Source: an uncultured Aquincola sp. (lineage in GTDB: Bacteria > Pseudomonadota > Gammaproteobacteria > Burkholderiales > Burkholderiaceae). From it: a stretch of 64,000 bases of DNA. Positions 16,508 to 28,004 of this stretch are shown here, one piece after another. Location: positions 23,001 to 87,000 of the forward strand of contig CAKZXL010000570.1 in the NCBI GenBank assembly GCA_937883885.1, given 5' to 3'. Each line of letters opens with the position of its first letter. Position 1 is the stretch's first letter. Both the position numbers and the translations under genes were made by a program. The notes under the pieces are model-generated. The model did no database searches. It was not told where the DNA came from and saw nothing but the letters and a program-made list of their open reading frames with translations.

Positions 16508-16654
16508 ACAAAACGGCGGATGTCGCTCGGGATAGCTTGCGTTCTAGAAGGAACTGCGTCGACCGGAAGCGGGCGTTGAAGGATGACCGCCACTGAACCC
16601 GGGTGCTCGGATCAGTCCGTTCAAACAGGCGCTGAACGACAGTATGCGGTCATA

Positions 16655-17000
16655 GTGAGTTTTGGGGTCGAACATCATCGAGAACGCGTTTCGCGCCAGG
16701 GTCGGCGCCGGCACGTTCTTGAAGACACGCCCGGCCAGGTCGAACTCGGACTCATGGCACGGGCAGTAGAAGCCACCCGGTCAGGCGGTCCCGATGTCAG
16801 GCGCGCCTGGCGTCGGGCGGAAGTTCGGGATGCAGCCCAGGTGGGTGCAGATTCCGACCACCACCGCGATCTCCGGCTTGACGGATTGATCGGCGTTGAC
16901 GGTGTATTCCGGCTGCTCCGAGCGGCGCGAGCCCGGATCCGCCAGCAGGTCGTCGTGGTGCGTCAGCGAGTTCAGTGCAAGGTGCGATCTGCACTCGACG
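16655..17000 (-). pseudogene. Rieske iron-sulfur subunit (petA-like) pseudogene
   Basis: Read leftward, one frame gives LADPGSRRSEQPEYTVNADQ, then VVVGICTHLGCIPNFRPTPG, then GGFYCPCHESEFDLAGRVF and KNVPAPT. These are the two Rieske cluster-binding boxes (CTHLGC and CPCH) of a cytochrome bc1 iron-sulfur subunit. A TGA at 16781-16783 replaces the Trp expected before PGGFYCP, the box-II Gly is Glu (CHES for CHGS), and the C-terminal strand is replaced by unrelated sequence after NVPAPT. The N-terminal membrane anchor is not recognisable. The 16508-17070 gap holds nothing else identifiable. Confidence 0.65.
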
Positions 17001-17070
17001 ACGCAACAGCGTCACACCGGCGCCGGCTCACAGGGTATGTGCAAGGATGTCCATGGCTTCGAACCCCCGC

Positions 17071-19434
<2,364 letters not shown>

Positions 19435-19438
19435 GGTT

Positions 19439-19702
19439 TCAGCCCTCCTTGTCGCCAGGCTTGTTCGGCCGCGAACCGCCAGCGCCATGTCCGCCATGCC
19501 CGCCGTGACCGTGGAACAGGTGCATCAACGGGCAGGCGAGCAGCAGCAGGTAGATCCAGTTGCCGGTGACATGGCTCCAGTGCTCGCGAAGCAGGTAGAA
19601 GCCAAAGATCACGGCCACCATCAACAAGGCCACCTTCAGCGCGCCGTGCACGCGGGACGCTCGCTGGGGTGCAGGCTGATGTTCGTGATGGGTCGTCGTC
19701 AT
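19439..19702 (-). CDS. DUF2933 small membrane protein
   Basis: This 87-residue protein has two close hydrophobic segments ([18 protein letters not shown] and [17 protein letters not shown]) and a His/Gly-rich tail, [12 protein letters not shown]. This is the DUF2933 pattern, common beside copper ATPases and cytochromes. The His-rich tail could bind metal. The stop codon is embedded in the ribosome-binding site of the ATPase gene 4 bp downstream, indicating tight coupling. A paralogue lies at 34934-35197. Confidence 0.75.
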   Translation of the reverse strand: MTTTHHEHQPAPQRASRVHGALKVALLMVAVIFGFYLLREHWSHVTGNWIYLLLLACPLMHLFHGHGGHGGHGAGGSRPNKPGDKEG

Positions 19703-19753
19703 TCGAATCCTCCTTGCGGATGGATCGGTGCGAAGGGTATCGATCGCTGTTTC

Positions 19754-19784
19754 AACATAGACCTTAACATCATGTGAACGTCAA
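19754..19784 (-). promoter_or_regulatory. MerR/CueR-type promoter with 19-bp spacer
   Basis: Read leftward: -35 TTGACG (19784-19779), a 19-nt spacer, and -10 TATGTT (19759-19754), located 52 bp before the DUF2933 start. CCTTGAC and GTTAAGG halves form a dyad across the spacer. The stretched 19-bp spacing with a CCTT/AAGG dyad is the hallmark of promoters twisted open by MerR-family activators; the CueR encoded at 47565 is the obvious candidate. Confidence 0.7.
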
Positions 19785-19813
19785 GGCCGATCTCAAAGGC
19801 GCTGGCACGACGC

Positions 19814-19930
19814 TCAGGACTTGCCCGCGGCATCGCGGTCGAGCAAGGCCTTGCGCTCTTCATACTGGTCGGGCGATCTCCTCGATCTCCCGATGGCGCG
19901 ACCCCTGGCGCTTGCCTGGCTGACTCGCCA
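19814..19930 (-). pseudogene. Possible remnant of a SHOCT-domain protein
   Basis: The last codons of a leftward frame read PDQYEERKALLDRDAAGKS, which matches the C-terminal half of SHOCT domains (EEYxxRKxxL). The preceding ARGEI-like half appears disrupted, with a matching REIEEIA in another frame, suggesting a frameshift. Small SHOCT proteins often accompany DUF2933 and copper ATPase genes. Weak evidence. Confidence 0.35.
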
Positions 19931-20070
19931 GCCCACCGCGACGCCCGCCAGCACCCGACTGGAGATTCCATCTCCCAGTCCGGGGCTGCCACTGCGCACC
20001 CACTTCTCGCGACTCGCGTTATCGCCGTCCGCGGTGCACCCGACCGTCATCGTCGCTTCCGTGTTCCGGC

Positions 20071-20101
20071 TTGACTCTGTACCCGCGTACGGAGCTCAGA
20101 C
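20071..20101 (+). promoter_or_regulatory. Orphan mer-operator-like sequence
   Basis: TTGACT at 20071-20076 is followed 19 nt later by TCAGAC, and the spacer holds a CTGTAC-N4-GTACGG dyad. This closely resembles the operator/promoter of mercury-resistance (mer) operons, where MerR binds GTAC-centred halves between elements 19 bp apart. No merR or merT gene flanks it, and the -10 is poor, so it looks like a leftover. The rest of 19931-20167 holds nothing recognisable. Confidence 0.45.
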
Positions 20102-20167
20102 TCGGACATCCGCGCTCTGGCAATGCATGCACCGCACACAGGGCCCTCCACTCAATAGCAATCCAAA

Positions 20168-20701
20168 CTATTCGACCCGGATGGTGCCCATCATGCCGGC
20201 CTCCTTGTGCCCGGGGACCAGGCAAGCGTAGGTCACGGTGCCGGCCTTGGCGAACTGCCAGACGATGCCGCCGCGCTGTCCGGGGGCCAGCGTGATCTGG
20301 TTGGCCTCCTTGTGCACCATGCCCGGCATCTTGCGCATCATGGCTGCATGCTCGTCGATTTCCTCGGCCGTGCCGATCACCATCTCATGCGGCATCTTGC
20401 CCTTGTTGACGATGTAGAAGCGCACGGTCTCGCCGGCATTGACGGTGACCTGATCGGGCGCGAATCGCATGGTGTCGTTCATCTCCAAGGCGATGGTGCG
20501 GCTGGCCTTGGCCGGGTCACCGGCCGTGCCGGCCATGGACGCATGGGCATCGCCGTGCATGCCAGCCATGTCGCGACCGGCCATCGCCGGGGCGCCGTCC
20601 TTCATGTCACCGTGCATGCCGCCGTGGTCGCCCGCGGCGAAAACCAGCGCGGGCACGGCGAGTACGGCAGCGGACGACAGCGACTTGAGGATGCGATTCA
20701 T
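20168..20701 (-). CDS. Periplasmic cupredoxin, CopI-like
   Basis: This 177-residue protein starts MNRILKSLSSAAVLAVPALV (signal peptide ending near VFAAG), with GGAG eight bases upstream. A Met/His-rich linker (GGMHGDMKDG, MAGMHGDAH) precedes a plastocyanin-like domain with type 1 copper ligands: His in KMPHEMV, then ACLVPGHKEAGMMG supplying Cys, His and Met. It should bind copper in the periplasm, as CopI does in copper-tolerant proteobacteria. It is third in the leftward copA-copB-cupredoxin cluster. A paralogue is at 61560-62084. Confidence 0.82.
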   Translation of the reverse strand: MNRILKSLSSAAVLAVPALVFAAGDHGGMHGDMKDGAPAMAGRDMAGMHGDAHASMAGTAGDPAKASRTIALEMNDTMRFAPDQVTVNAGETVRFYIVNKGKMPHEMVIGTAEEIDEHAAMMRKMPGMVHKEANQITLAPGQRGGIVWQFAKAGTVTYACLVPGHKEAGMMGTIRVE

Positions 20702-20780
20702 GGGCATTTCTCCGATTAGAGGTTGTGCGGTAGGAGCAGGAGGTTGACGGCGCCGCAGCGCGCGCCGAAGGTGGACACGG

Positions 20781-21674
20781 TCAAAACCAGAAGCGCACGC
20801 CGGCTACATAGCGAGTGTTGCGGGCGCGTTCGCCCGCGGCCCTGGCCAGGTCGGCGGTCTCGCCGAACCGGCCGGACCATTCGACGCCGACATAGGGCGC
20901 GAACTGGCGACTGAATTCGTAGCGCAGCCGAACTCCGGCGGTGACATCGGACAAGCCCTTGCCAAGGTCACTTTCTGCATCGCTCTTTCCGTACAGATTG
21001 GCTTCGATGCGCGGCTGCAGGATGAGTCGCTGCGTGATCAGTGCCTCGTACTCGGCTCCGAGCCGCAGCGCCGTGCGGCCGCCATCGCCGATGTAGGCAG
21101 TGGCATCCACTTCGAACCAGTACGGGGCCAGTCCTTGCACGCCGAAGGCCAGCCACCGGCGGTCCGGGCCGATGCCGCTGTCGTAGCGCAGGCCGAGCTG
21201 GGCGTCCCAGAACGTGGCGACGGCGTGGCTCCACAGTGCCTCGGTTCGTGCCTCCTGGACCTTCCCGTGGGCAACCTCTCCTTCGGCCTTGATCACCAGC
21301 CGGTCATAGTCGCGGCCGAACCAGGCGACGGCGTCGTAGGCCTGCGAGTTGCTGCCGTTCGATCGCACTGCCTCGAGGCTGTCGAACAGCACCGTTGCAA
21401 CGGTCTGCTCGTCGCCCAGTCGCAGCAGCCGCTTGCCCTGCATGGCATACGGACCCGACTCCAGGGTGTAGCCGCCGGAGTAGGCGTGCGGATCCCGGGT
21501 GTCGGCGGGTGCGGGCATGCCGGCTGCAGGCATCGGGTCGTGCTGCATGCCCGGCATCGGCGCGTCCTGCGCGGCGCGGGCCGTGGTGGCTCCCAGGGCA
21601 AACGCCAGCGTCGCGATGACCAGTGGAATGCGGGTGGTTCGAGTCATGTGATGATTCGGGTTCGTTGTGCGCAT
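20781..21674 (-). CDS. copB: Outer-membrane copper resistance protein CopB
   Basis: This 297-residue protein starts 2 bp after the copA stop (MRTTNPNHHMTRTTRIPLVI; the ATG at 21647 is an alternative). A signal peptide ends near TTARAAQ, followed by a Met-rich stretch (PMPGMQHDPMPAAGMPAP). The CopB/PcoB beta-barrel body runs to a terminal aromatic strand, GVRFWF, the outer-membrane insertion signature. FDSLEAVRSNGSNSQAYDAV and DRLVIKAEGE are conserved CopB blocks. It works with the multicopper oxidase CopA in periplasmic copper sequestration or export. Confidence 0.88.
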   Translation of the reverse strand: MRTTNPNHHMTRTTRIPLVIATLAFALGATTARAAQDAPMPGMQHDPMPAAGMPAPADTRDPHAYSGGYTLESGPYAMQGKRLLRLGDEQTVATVLFDSLEAVRSNGSNSQAYDAVAWFGRDYDRLVIKAEGEVAHGKVQEARTEALWSHAVATFWDAQLGLRYDSGIGPDRRWLAFGVQGLAPYWFEVDATAYIGDGGRTALRLGAEYEALITQRLILQPRIEANLYGKSDAESDLGKGLSDVTAGVRLRYEFSRQFAPYVGVEWSGRFGETADLARAAGERARNTRYVAGVRFWF

Positions 21675-21676
21675 GC

Positions 21677-23587
21677 TCAGGCCACCACCACTTCGCGGAA
21701 CATGCCCGCATCCATGTGAAAGGCCAGGTGGCAATGCCAGGCCCAGCGACCGACTGCATCGGCCGTGGCGAGGAAGCTGATGCGCTGCGCCGGCTGCACG
21801 GGAATGGTGTGGCGGCGCACCTGGAAGCGCCCGTCGGGCTGTTCGAGTTCGCTCCACATGCCGTGCAGGTGCATGGGGTGCGTCATCATCGTGTCGTTCT
21901 GCAGGATGATGCGCACCCGTTCGCCGTAGCGCAGCGCCACCGGCGTGGACTGCCCGAACTCCAGGCCGTCGAACGACCAGGTGTAGCGCTCCATGTTGCC
22001 GGTCAGGTGCAGCTCGAGTTCCCGCTCCGCGCCGCGAGCATCCATCGGGCCACCGGCCGTGCCCAGGTCGGCCAGCGTCAATACCCGCCGCCCGTTGTCG
22101 CGCAGTCCGATGCCGGGGTCGTCGAGGTTTGTCCGCGGCGTGTCGACGCGCGCATCGGTGCTCGCGCCGTACTCCGAGCGGGCATGCCGCACCTTCGTGC
22201 TCGGGGCCGCGGCTGCGCCGGCCATTCCCGCCATGCCGCCATGCTGGCTGTGGTCCATGGCCATGCCGCCGTGCTGCATGCCGGGCATGGCACCCGTCTT
22301 GCCGTGATCCATGCCGGCCATCGGGGCCCTGCCCTGGGCACCGTGATTCATGCCGGACATGCCGGACATGCCAGACATCCCGCCGTGATCCATCTTCCCC
22401 ATGTCGCCGTGGTCCATGCCGGCCATGGCGCCCATGTCCCCCATCATGTCGGTCATCGTGAGCCACTCGCGGGGGTCGGTCGCCGGCACCGGCGCCGCCA
22501 GCCCGGCGCGCACGGTCAGCGTACCGCGCGCGTACCCGCTGCGCTCCATCGACTGTGCGAAAACGGTGTACGCATCGTCCTTGGGTTGAACGATCACGTC
22601 GTAGGTCTCGCCGGGTCCGAAGCGGAATTCGTCGACCGTCACCGGCTCGACGTTCACGCCGTCGGCGGCCACCACGACCAGTTTCAGCCCCGGGATGCGC
22701 ACGTCATAGAAGGTGTTGGCGGCGCCGTTGATGAAGCGCAGACGCACCCGCTCGCCGGGCCGGAACAGGCCGGTCCAGTTGCCGGCCGGCGTGGTGCCGT
22801 TCATCAGGTAGGTCAGCGTTGCCGCCGACAGGTCCGCCAGGTCGGTCGGGCTCATGCGCATCTGGTTCCACATGCGTCGCTTGTCGACCGCCGCCTTCAC
22901 GCCTGCACTCGACGCGTCGCGGAAGAAGTCGAGCACGGTGGGCCGGTTGAAGTTGTAGTAGTCGCCCTGGGCCTTGAGCTTGGCGAAGACCCGCATCGGA
23001 TCCTCGTCGGTCCAGTCCGACAGATGTACGGTGTGGTCGCGATCCGCGCGGATCGTCTCGCCGTCGCGCGGGTCGATGACGATCGCACCGTACATGCCGG
23101 TCTGCTCCTGCATGCCCGAATGCGAGTGGTACCAGAAAGTGCCGCTCTGCTCGACCTTGAAGCGATAGGTGAAAGTCTCGCCGGGTGCGATGCCGGCGAA
23201 GCTGATGCCCGGCACACCGTCCATCTGGTAGGGCAGGATGATGCCGTGCCAGTGGATGGACGTGGCCTCGCGCAGCCGGTTGGTGACGCGGATGGTCACC
23301 TCGTCGCCTTCGCGCCAGCGCAGGGTCGGCGCCGGGATCGAGCCGTTGATGGCCGTGGCCATGCGCGGCGATCCGGTGAAGTTGACGGGCACCTCGGTGA
23401 CTTCGAGATTGAATTCAGTGCCGCGCAGAATCTGCGCCGGGGTCGCGCCAGCCGCGCTGGACGCCGCGCGGGCAGGGCGCGCCAGCTGGGACAGCCCCAA
23501 CATCACGCCGCCGGCCACGAGACCGTGCACGAATCGTCGCCGGGCGGGTTGCGGCAGCGCGAGCACCGTTGAACGAGGGTAAGACAT
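21677..23587 (-). CDS. copA: Multicopper oxidase CopA (PcoA type)
   Basis: This 636-residue protein starts MSYPRSTVLALPQPARRRFV, a Tat signal with the arginine pair near 16-18. Copper-site clusters are complete: HWHG at 112-115, YHSH at 153-156, HPMHLHG near 570-576 and HCHLAFHMDAGM near 618-629, giving the trinuclear centre and type 1 site with axial Met. A Met/His-rich insertion of roughly 95 residues (repeats of MDHGDMGKMDHGG and SGMSGMSGMNHG) lies around 375-470. It oxidises Cu(I) and stores copper in the periplasm. It is divergent from copR across a 238-bp gap with a CopR-type palindrome, and leads copA-copB-cupredoxin. Confidence 0.92.
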   Translation of the reverse strand: MSYPRSTVLALPQPARRRFVHGLVAGGVMLGLSQLARPARAASSAAGATPAQILRGTEFNLEVTEVPVNFTGSPRMATAINGSIPAPTLRWREGDEVTIRVTNRLREATSIHWHGIILPYQMDGVPGISFAGIAPGETFTYRFKVEQSGTFWYHSHSGMQEQTGMYGAIVIDPRDGETIRADRDHTVHLSDWTDEDPMRVFAKLKAQGDYYNFNRPTVLDFFRDASSAGVKAAVDKRRMWNQMRMSPTDLADLSAATLTYLMNGTTPAGNWTGLFRPGERVRLRFINGAANTFYDVRIPGLKLVVVAADGVNVEPVTVDEFRFGPGETYDVIVQPKDDAYTVFAQSMERSGYARGTLTVRAGLAAPVPATDPREWLTMTDMMGDMGAMAGMDHGDMGKMDHGGMSGMSGMSGMNHGAQGRAPMAGMDHGKTGAMPGMQHGGMAMDHSQHGGMAGMAGAAAAPSTKVRHARSEYGASTDARVDTPRTNLDDPGIGLRDNGRRVLTLADLGTAGGPMDARGAERELELHLTGNMERYTWSFDGLEFGQSTPVALRYGERVRIILQNDTMMTHPMHLHGMWSELEQPDGRFQVRRHTIPVQPAQRISFLATADAVGRWAWHCHLAFHMDAGMFREVVVA

Positions 23588-23702
23588 CAGCTCACGTCTC
23601 CAAAGATTGGGGCGGTGATGCGTCGAACTGATCGGTCGGTGCATCACGCCAATGGGATGACAGGCATGTTCGGCCGTGGCCCGCGACCGCCACATGACGA
23701 CC

Positions 23703-23722
23703 GCATTACATTCATGTCATGC
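23703..23722. promoter_or_regulatory. CopR/CusR-type palindromic box
   Basis: GCATTACATTCATGTCATGC is a near-perfect palindrome (GCAT-N-ACA, 4-nt centre, TGT-N-ATGC) in the 238-bp gap between copA and copR. It matches the general form of operators bound by CopR/CusR-type response regulators and could serve both divergent promoters. A second possible half-site (GGTCATGTC) follows at about 23726-23734. Confidence 0.6.
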
Positions 23723-23825
23723 AGCGGTCATGTCGCTGGCGCCTGGACAAACCTAGAGTGAACTCGACACGCGGCATACCTACGGCGCGAGACCGTTCGG
23801 GGCACCGACGTACATCAAGGCAGTC

Positions 23826-24509
23826 ATGAAACTTCTGGTCGTCGAGGACGAAGCCAAGACTGGCGAATATGTTCGCCAGGGGCTCAGTGAAGCCGGGTTC
23901 CTGGTCGAGCTGGCGCGGACCGGGCTCGACGGCCATCACCTGGCCATGACGGGCGAGTTCGACCTGCTCGTGCTCGATGTGATGTTGCCCGATGTGGACG
24001 GCTGGCGCATCCTGCAATCCCTGCGTCAGGCCGGCAAGCACACGCCGGTGCTCTTCCTGACCGCGCGCGACAGTGTGGACGACCGGGTGAGGGGACTGGA
24101 GCTGGGCGCAGACGACTACCTCGTCAAGCCCTTCGCGTTTTCCGAACTGCTGGCACGGGTGCGTACGCTGCTGCGCAGGGGCAACGTACCGCCTGCGGTC
24201 GACCGGCTCCAGGTGGCCGATCTGGTGCTGGACCTCCCGAAGCGGCGCGCCACGCGCGCCGGCCAGCGGATGAACCTGACGCAAAAGGAGTTCGCGTTGC
24301 TCGAACTGCTGGTTCGGCGCCGCGGTGAGGTGCTGCCGCGATCGCTGATCGCATCGCAGGTCTGGGACATGAATTTCGACAGCGATTCCAACGCCATCGA
24401 CGTGGCGATTCGCCGACTGCGCGCAAAGGTCGACGACGCCTTCGAGCTCAAGCTGATCCAGACCGTGCGCGGCATGGGCTACATGCTGGACCTGCCCGAT
24501 GCGCAGTGA
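23826..24509 (+). CDS. copR: Heavy-metal response regulator, CopR/CusR type
   Basis: This 227-residue OmpR-family regulator has a receiver domain with acidic pocket E7/D8, phospho-acceptor D51 (LLVLDVMLP), T79 and K101. The winged-helix C-terminal domain includes [20 protein letters not shown] and [29 protein letters not shown] is typical of the heavy-metal (CusR/CopR/IrlR) subgroup. It should activate the divergent copA operon under periplasmic copper stress. Its 3' end overlaps the sensor kinase gene by 11 bp. Confidence 0.88.
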   Translation: MKLLVVEDEAKTGEYVRQGLSEAGFLVELARTGLDGHHLAMTGEFDLLVLDVMLPDVDGWRILQSLRQAGKHTPVLFLTARDSVDDRVRGLELGADDYLVKPFAFSELLARVRTLLRRGNVPPAVDRLQVADLVLDLPKRRATRAGQRMNLTQKEFALLELLVRRRGEVLPRSLIASQVWDMNFDSDSNAIDVAIRRLRAKVDDAFELKLIQTVRGMGYMLDLPDAQ

Positions 24510-25923
24510 GGGCGCGCGGCGGCGCCCTTTGTCGCTGGCGCTGCGCATCACGGCCGTGCTCGGTGTCGTGATGACCGCGTTGCTCGTCGTGTTCACGGTG
24601 CGTGTCGTGAAGTCGATGGAGGCGCACTTCGCCGAGCAGGACCTCGGCGAGTTGCAGGCCGTAGCCGACTCGCTGGCTTCGGCCCTGGGGCCTGCGCCCG
24701 CCGCGGACGATCCGCGTGACCTGGAACGACGGCTTTCGCGCGCCGTGGCGGGGCACCACGGCGTCTACTTCAACGTCCGCGACGGGGCCGGTGTCACGCT
24801 GTTCGGTACCGCGCCGCAAGGCCTGCTCGAGGTCGCGAGTTCGACGCCTGCCGCCGACCGGTTGGAACCGAATTCGCTTCGGACCTGGCAAGCCGGCGGA
24901 ACTGCGTACCGAGGCACCCTGCTGCAGATCCGCGGCGAATCGGTGTTGGTGGCGGTGTCGATGCAGCCGCATCTTGGCTACCTCGCCGAACTCAGGCGCG
25001 CTCTGTGGTGGGGAACCGCCGTCGCCTGCGTGGTCGCCGTGTTGGCCGCGTGGCTGGCCGTGCGCTGGGGCCACGCACCGCTGCGGCGGATCAGCGCGAC
25101 GGTGCGCGGCGTGACGTCGGATCAGTTGCACTTGCGGCTGTCGCCGAGTGAAGTGCCTGTCGAACTGGACCCGCTCGTGACCTCGTTCAACGAGATGCTG
25201 GACCAGCTGCAGACGAGCTTTGCGCAACTGACCCACTTCTCCGCCGACATCGCGCACGAGTTGCGCACGCCGGTGACCAATCTGACGACCCAGACCCAGG
25301 TTGCGTTGTCCAAGGCCCGATCGTCGGAGGCCTATCGGGAAGTCTTGTACTCCAGCCTCGAAGAACTGGAACACATGGGCAAGATGATCGGGGACATGCT
25401 GTATCTGGCCCAGTCCGACCACCACCTGAGCAGGCCCGACCTTTCGGAAGTCAATCTCGCGGCCGAAGTGCGAGCACTTTTCGACTACTTCGAGGCCTGG
25501 GCCGAGGAGGCGGGCGTTGAATTGACGCTGGCAGGTGCCGCGCCTGCCGTGCGGGGTGACCGGTCTATGCTGAGACGGGCCTTGAGCAACCTGATCGCCA
25601 ATGCGCTGCGCTACACGCCGCGGGGCCGGCAACTGTCCGTGACCTTGTCCGCGGCCGGCTCGTCAGTTGAAGTGGCGGTCGCCAACCCCGGACATGACAT
25701 CCCGGCGGAGCACCTGCCGCACCTGTTCGATCGCTTCTACCGCGTCGACCCGGCGCGTCAGCACAAGGGTGATGGTGTCGGGCTCGGCTTGGCGATCGTG
25801 AAGTCGATCATCGAGGCCCATGGTGGCAAAGTGCGCGTCGAATCGTCCGCGGGCCTGACCCGTTTCTTCATCGTCATGCCCCTGGCCGGGCCCCCGGGGG
25901 ATATGGCTGCGGATTCGGCGTGA
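24499..25923 (+). CDS. copS: Heavy-metal sensor histidine kinase, CopS/CusS type
   Basis: This 474-residue kinase has two membrane segments (about 15-38 and 175-195) framing a periplasmic sensor region, then HAMP, then DHp with H253 in [14 protein letters not shown], and a catalytic domain with [11 protein letters not shown] and [20 protein letters not shown]. This is the heavy-metal sensor kinase layout. The overlapping copR gene is its partner. The periplasmic loop probably binds Cu(I); ligands are not obvious. A downstream 208-bp gap separates it from the efflux operon. Confidence 0.87.
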   Translation: MRSEGARRRPLSLALRITAVLGVVMTALLVVFTVRVVKSMEAHFAEQDLGELQAVADSLASALGPAPAADDPRDLERRLSRAVAGHHGVYFNVRDGAGVTLFGTAPQGLLEVASSTPAADRLEPNSLRTWQAGGTAYRGTLLQIRGESVLVAVSMQPHLGYLAELRRALWWGTAVACVVAVLAAWLAVRWGHAPLRRISATVRGVTSDQLHLRLSPSEVPVELDPLVTSFNEMLDQLQTSFAQLTHFSADIAHELRTPVTNLTTQTQVALSKARSSEAYREVLYSSLEELEHMGKMIGDMLYLAQSDHHLSRPDLSEVNLAAEVRALFDYFEAWAEEAGVELTLAGAAPAVRGDRSMLRRALSNLIANALRYTPRGRQLSVTLSAAGSSVEVAVANPGHDIPAEHLPHLFDRFYRVDPARQHKGDGVGLGLAIVKSIIEAHGGKVRVESSAGLTRFFIVMPLAGPPGDMAADSA

Positions 25924-26131
25924 AACGCAGCTGTGGCGCGACCACCAGCGGTTGATTTCCACGCGAGCGTTCAGGCGCGCCGCCGCGATCGGTCACAGGG
26001 ATGAGGCACGAAGCCCGACTGCACAGCACACCGTAGAATCCGATGCACCAGCACCCAAGCCGTCGGCGTGGTGTGTGGTGTGGATCACGCTGGCCCATGT
26101 TCTTGCCGATCACAGCCGTCCCCGGGGTTTC

Positions 26132-26554
26132 ATGAAGCGATCGTTGTTGCGCTGGATTGCGCGTTGCTTGGTTGGCGTGCTGCTGTTCGGCCAGTTGGCG
26201 ATCGCGGCCTACGCCTGTCCGGCACTGCATCCGGGCGTGATCGCAGCGGAGCAGGGCGCAAGGCCTCCCGCTGCGGCTCACGACGCGCAAGCCACGTCGA
26301 CGTCCAACTTCTTCGATTCGATGGGTGTAGGCGACCCGGCGTCGCCCAACCTGTGCGCTGAGCATTGCAAGGCCGGCGATCAGAGTGGTCATGCCCCCAG
26401 CATCGTCGTTCCGGTCGCATGGCCGGTCGCGTTGTACGAGAGCCCCGCTCGGCCGCCCATCGCACCCGCCCCTCGTCCCACGGCGGATTCGCTCAGCGAC
26501 CTGGTAGCCGCTTCCCCCCCGCACGCCATCCTTCACTGCGTGCGCAGAACCTGA
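26132..26554 (+). CDS. Small secreted Cys/His protein preceding the RND pump
   Basis: The start MKRSLLRWIARCLVGVLLFG gives a clear signal peptide ending at AYACP; 140 residues. Conserved features shared with the paralogue at 33970-34404 are AAYACPA directly after the signal, SPNLCAEHCKAGDQ in the middle and the terminal ILHC. The Cys/His residues suggest metal or redox binding in the periplasm. A comparable small protein often precedes heavy-metal RND operons (CzcI-like position), but I cannot assign a named family. It lies 137 bp before the outer-membrane factor gene. Confidence 0.6.
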   Translation: MKRSLLRWIARCLVGVLLFGQLAIAAYACPALHPGVIAAEQGARPPAAAHDAQATSTSNFFDSMGVGDPASPNLCAEHCKAGDQSGHAPSIVVPVAWPVALYESPARPPIAPAPRPTADSLSDLVAASPPHAILHCVRRT

Positions 26555-26691
26555 CCCTCCAGCCGACGATGCGCTGACGGCCCCTTCGCGGCCGTGGCAG
26601 CGCCAAGCGTCGTGCCTGTCGACACGACCGGTGACCCGCCCCGGCATCGCGATCGACGGCGCAAACGGTTCGTTCCGTGTCTGGAGTGTCC

Positions 26692-28002
26692 ATGTCCCGT
26701 CTTCTTCGGCGTCCCAATGCCCGGGTGCGCCTGCGTCCATCTCGAGGCGCAATCTTCTTGCTGGCCTGCCTCGCCGCAGCCCCGCTGCAGGCGCAACCCC
26801 CGCTCACGCTCGACGACGCGTTGCGCGCGGCCCAGCTGCGATCGCGCCAGCTCTCTGCACAGGATGCTGCGGCCCTGGCCGCACGCGAGATGGCGGTGGC
26901 CGCCGGCCGGCGGCCCGACCCGGTCATCAAGGGTTCCTTGACCAACCTGCCGATCGACGGGCCGGATCGCTTCAGCATCACGCGCGACTTCATGACCATG
27001 CGATCGATCGGCGTGATGCAGGAGTTCACGCGCGAAGACAAGCGCGTCGCGCGTTCGGCGCGCTTCCAGCGCGAGGCCGAGCTGGCGCAGGCCGGGCGGT
27101 TGGAGGCGCTGGCCGATCTGCAGCGCGAGACGGCCATCGCCTGGCTCGAGCTTCACTACCGCGGCCGTATGCTCGAACTGATGCGGGCCCAGCGTGCCGA
27201 GGCGCAGCTGCAGGTCGAGGCCGCCGACGCGGCGTACCGCGGCGGCCGCGGCGCTCAATCCGAGGCTATCGCCGCGCGCTCGACCGTGGCCGCGATCGAC
27301 GACCGACTCCGGATGACGGAGCGCGACGTCGCGACCGCCCGGACGCGCCTGGCGCGCTGGGTCGGTGAGCCGGCCGGGATTGAGCCGGGTGCGCTGCCGG
27401 TCGCCCTCGATCGACCGCCGCTGAGACTCGAAGACCTCGACGCCGTGCTCGAGAACCACCCCCGGATCGCGGCGCTGGCACGCCAGGAGTCGTTGGCGCG
27501 TGCCGCGGTCGATGTGGCGCAAACCGACAAGAAGTCGGATTGGAGCGCCGAGCTGATGTTCAGCCAGCGCGGACCGGCGTACTCGAACATGGTGTCGCTG
27601 AGTGTCTCGATCCCCTGGCAATGGGACGCGGCCAACCGGCAGGATCGCGAAGTTTCGGCCAAGGCGGCGCTCGTGCAGCGTGTGCGGGACGAGCGTGAAG
27701 AGTCCCTGCGGGAGGTCGTGGCGTCGACGCGCAGCGCACTCCAGGCCTGGCAGGCCAACCGCGAGCGGCTCTCGCAGTACGACGTCACCCTGATCCCGCT
27801 GGCGGCCGAGCGGGTTCGCGCAGCCCAGGTCGCGTACCGCGGTGCATCGGGACCCCTGGGCGCCGTGCTCGAAGCCCGCCGCGCGGAGCTCGACACCCGC
27901 CTGGAGCGTCTGCGCATCGAGATGGAGACCGCAGGCCTGTGGGCTCAGCTCAACTACCTGATCCCGGCCCAGGCACCCGCCTCGTCGCTCAAGGAACAAT
28001 GA
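26692..28002 (+). CDS. cusC: Outer-membrane efflux protein, TolC family (CusC/CzcC-like)
   Basis: This 436-residue protein starts MSRLLRRPNARVRLRPS after GGAG, with a signal peptide ending at PLQAQ. It has the TolC-family repeat structure: LTLDDALRAAQLRSRQL and a second half with DLDAVLENHPRIAALARQ, plus long alpha-helical heptad stretches (RQLSAQ, RLEALADLQRETAIAWLELH). It should form the outer-membrane channel for the CusBA pump encoded directly downstream. The next gene starts within 3 bp of its stop. Confidence 0.82.
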   Translation: MSRLLRRPNARVRLRPSRGAIFLLACLAAAPLQAQPPLTLDDALRAAQLRSRQLSAQDAAALAAREMAVAAGRRPDPVIKGSLTNLPIDGPDRFSITRDFMTMRSIGVMQEFTREDKRVARSARFQREAELAQAGRLEALADLQRETAIAWLELHYRGRMLELMRAQRAEAQLQVEAADAAYRGGRGAQSEAIAARSTVAAIDDRLRMTERDVATARTRLARWVGEPAGIEPGALPVALDRPPLRLEDLDAVLENHPRIAALARQESLARAAVDVAQTDKKSDWSAELMFSQRGPAYSNMVSLSVSIPWQWDAANRQDREVSAKAALVQRVRDEREESLREVVASTRSALQAWQANRERLSQYDVTLIPLAAERVRAAQVAYRGASGPLGAVLEARRAELDTRLERLRIEMETAGLWAQLNYLIPAQAPASSLKEQ

Positions 28003-28004
28003 AC

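Noticed and set aside
22195..22450. Tandem short DNA repeats resembling a repeat array
   Set aside because: They encode the Met/His-rich insertion of CopA; spacing is irregular and there are no spacers, so it is not a CRISPR.
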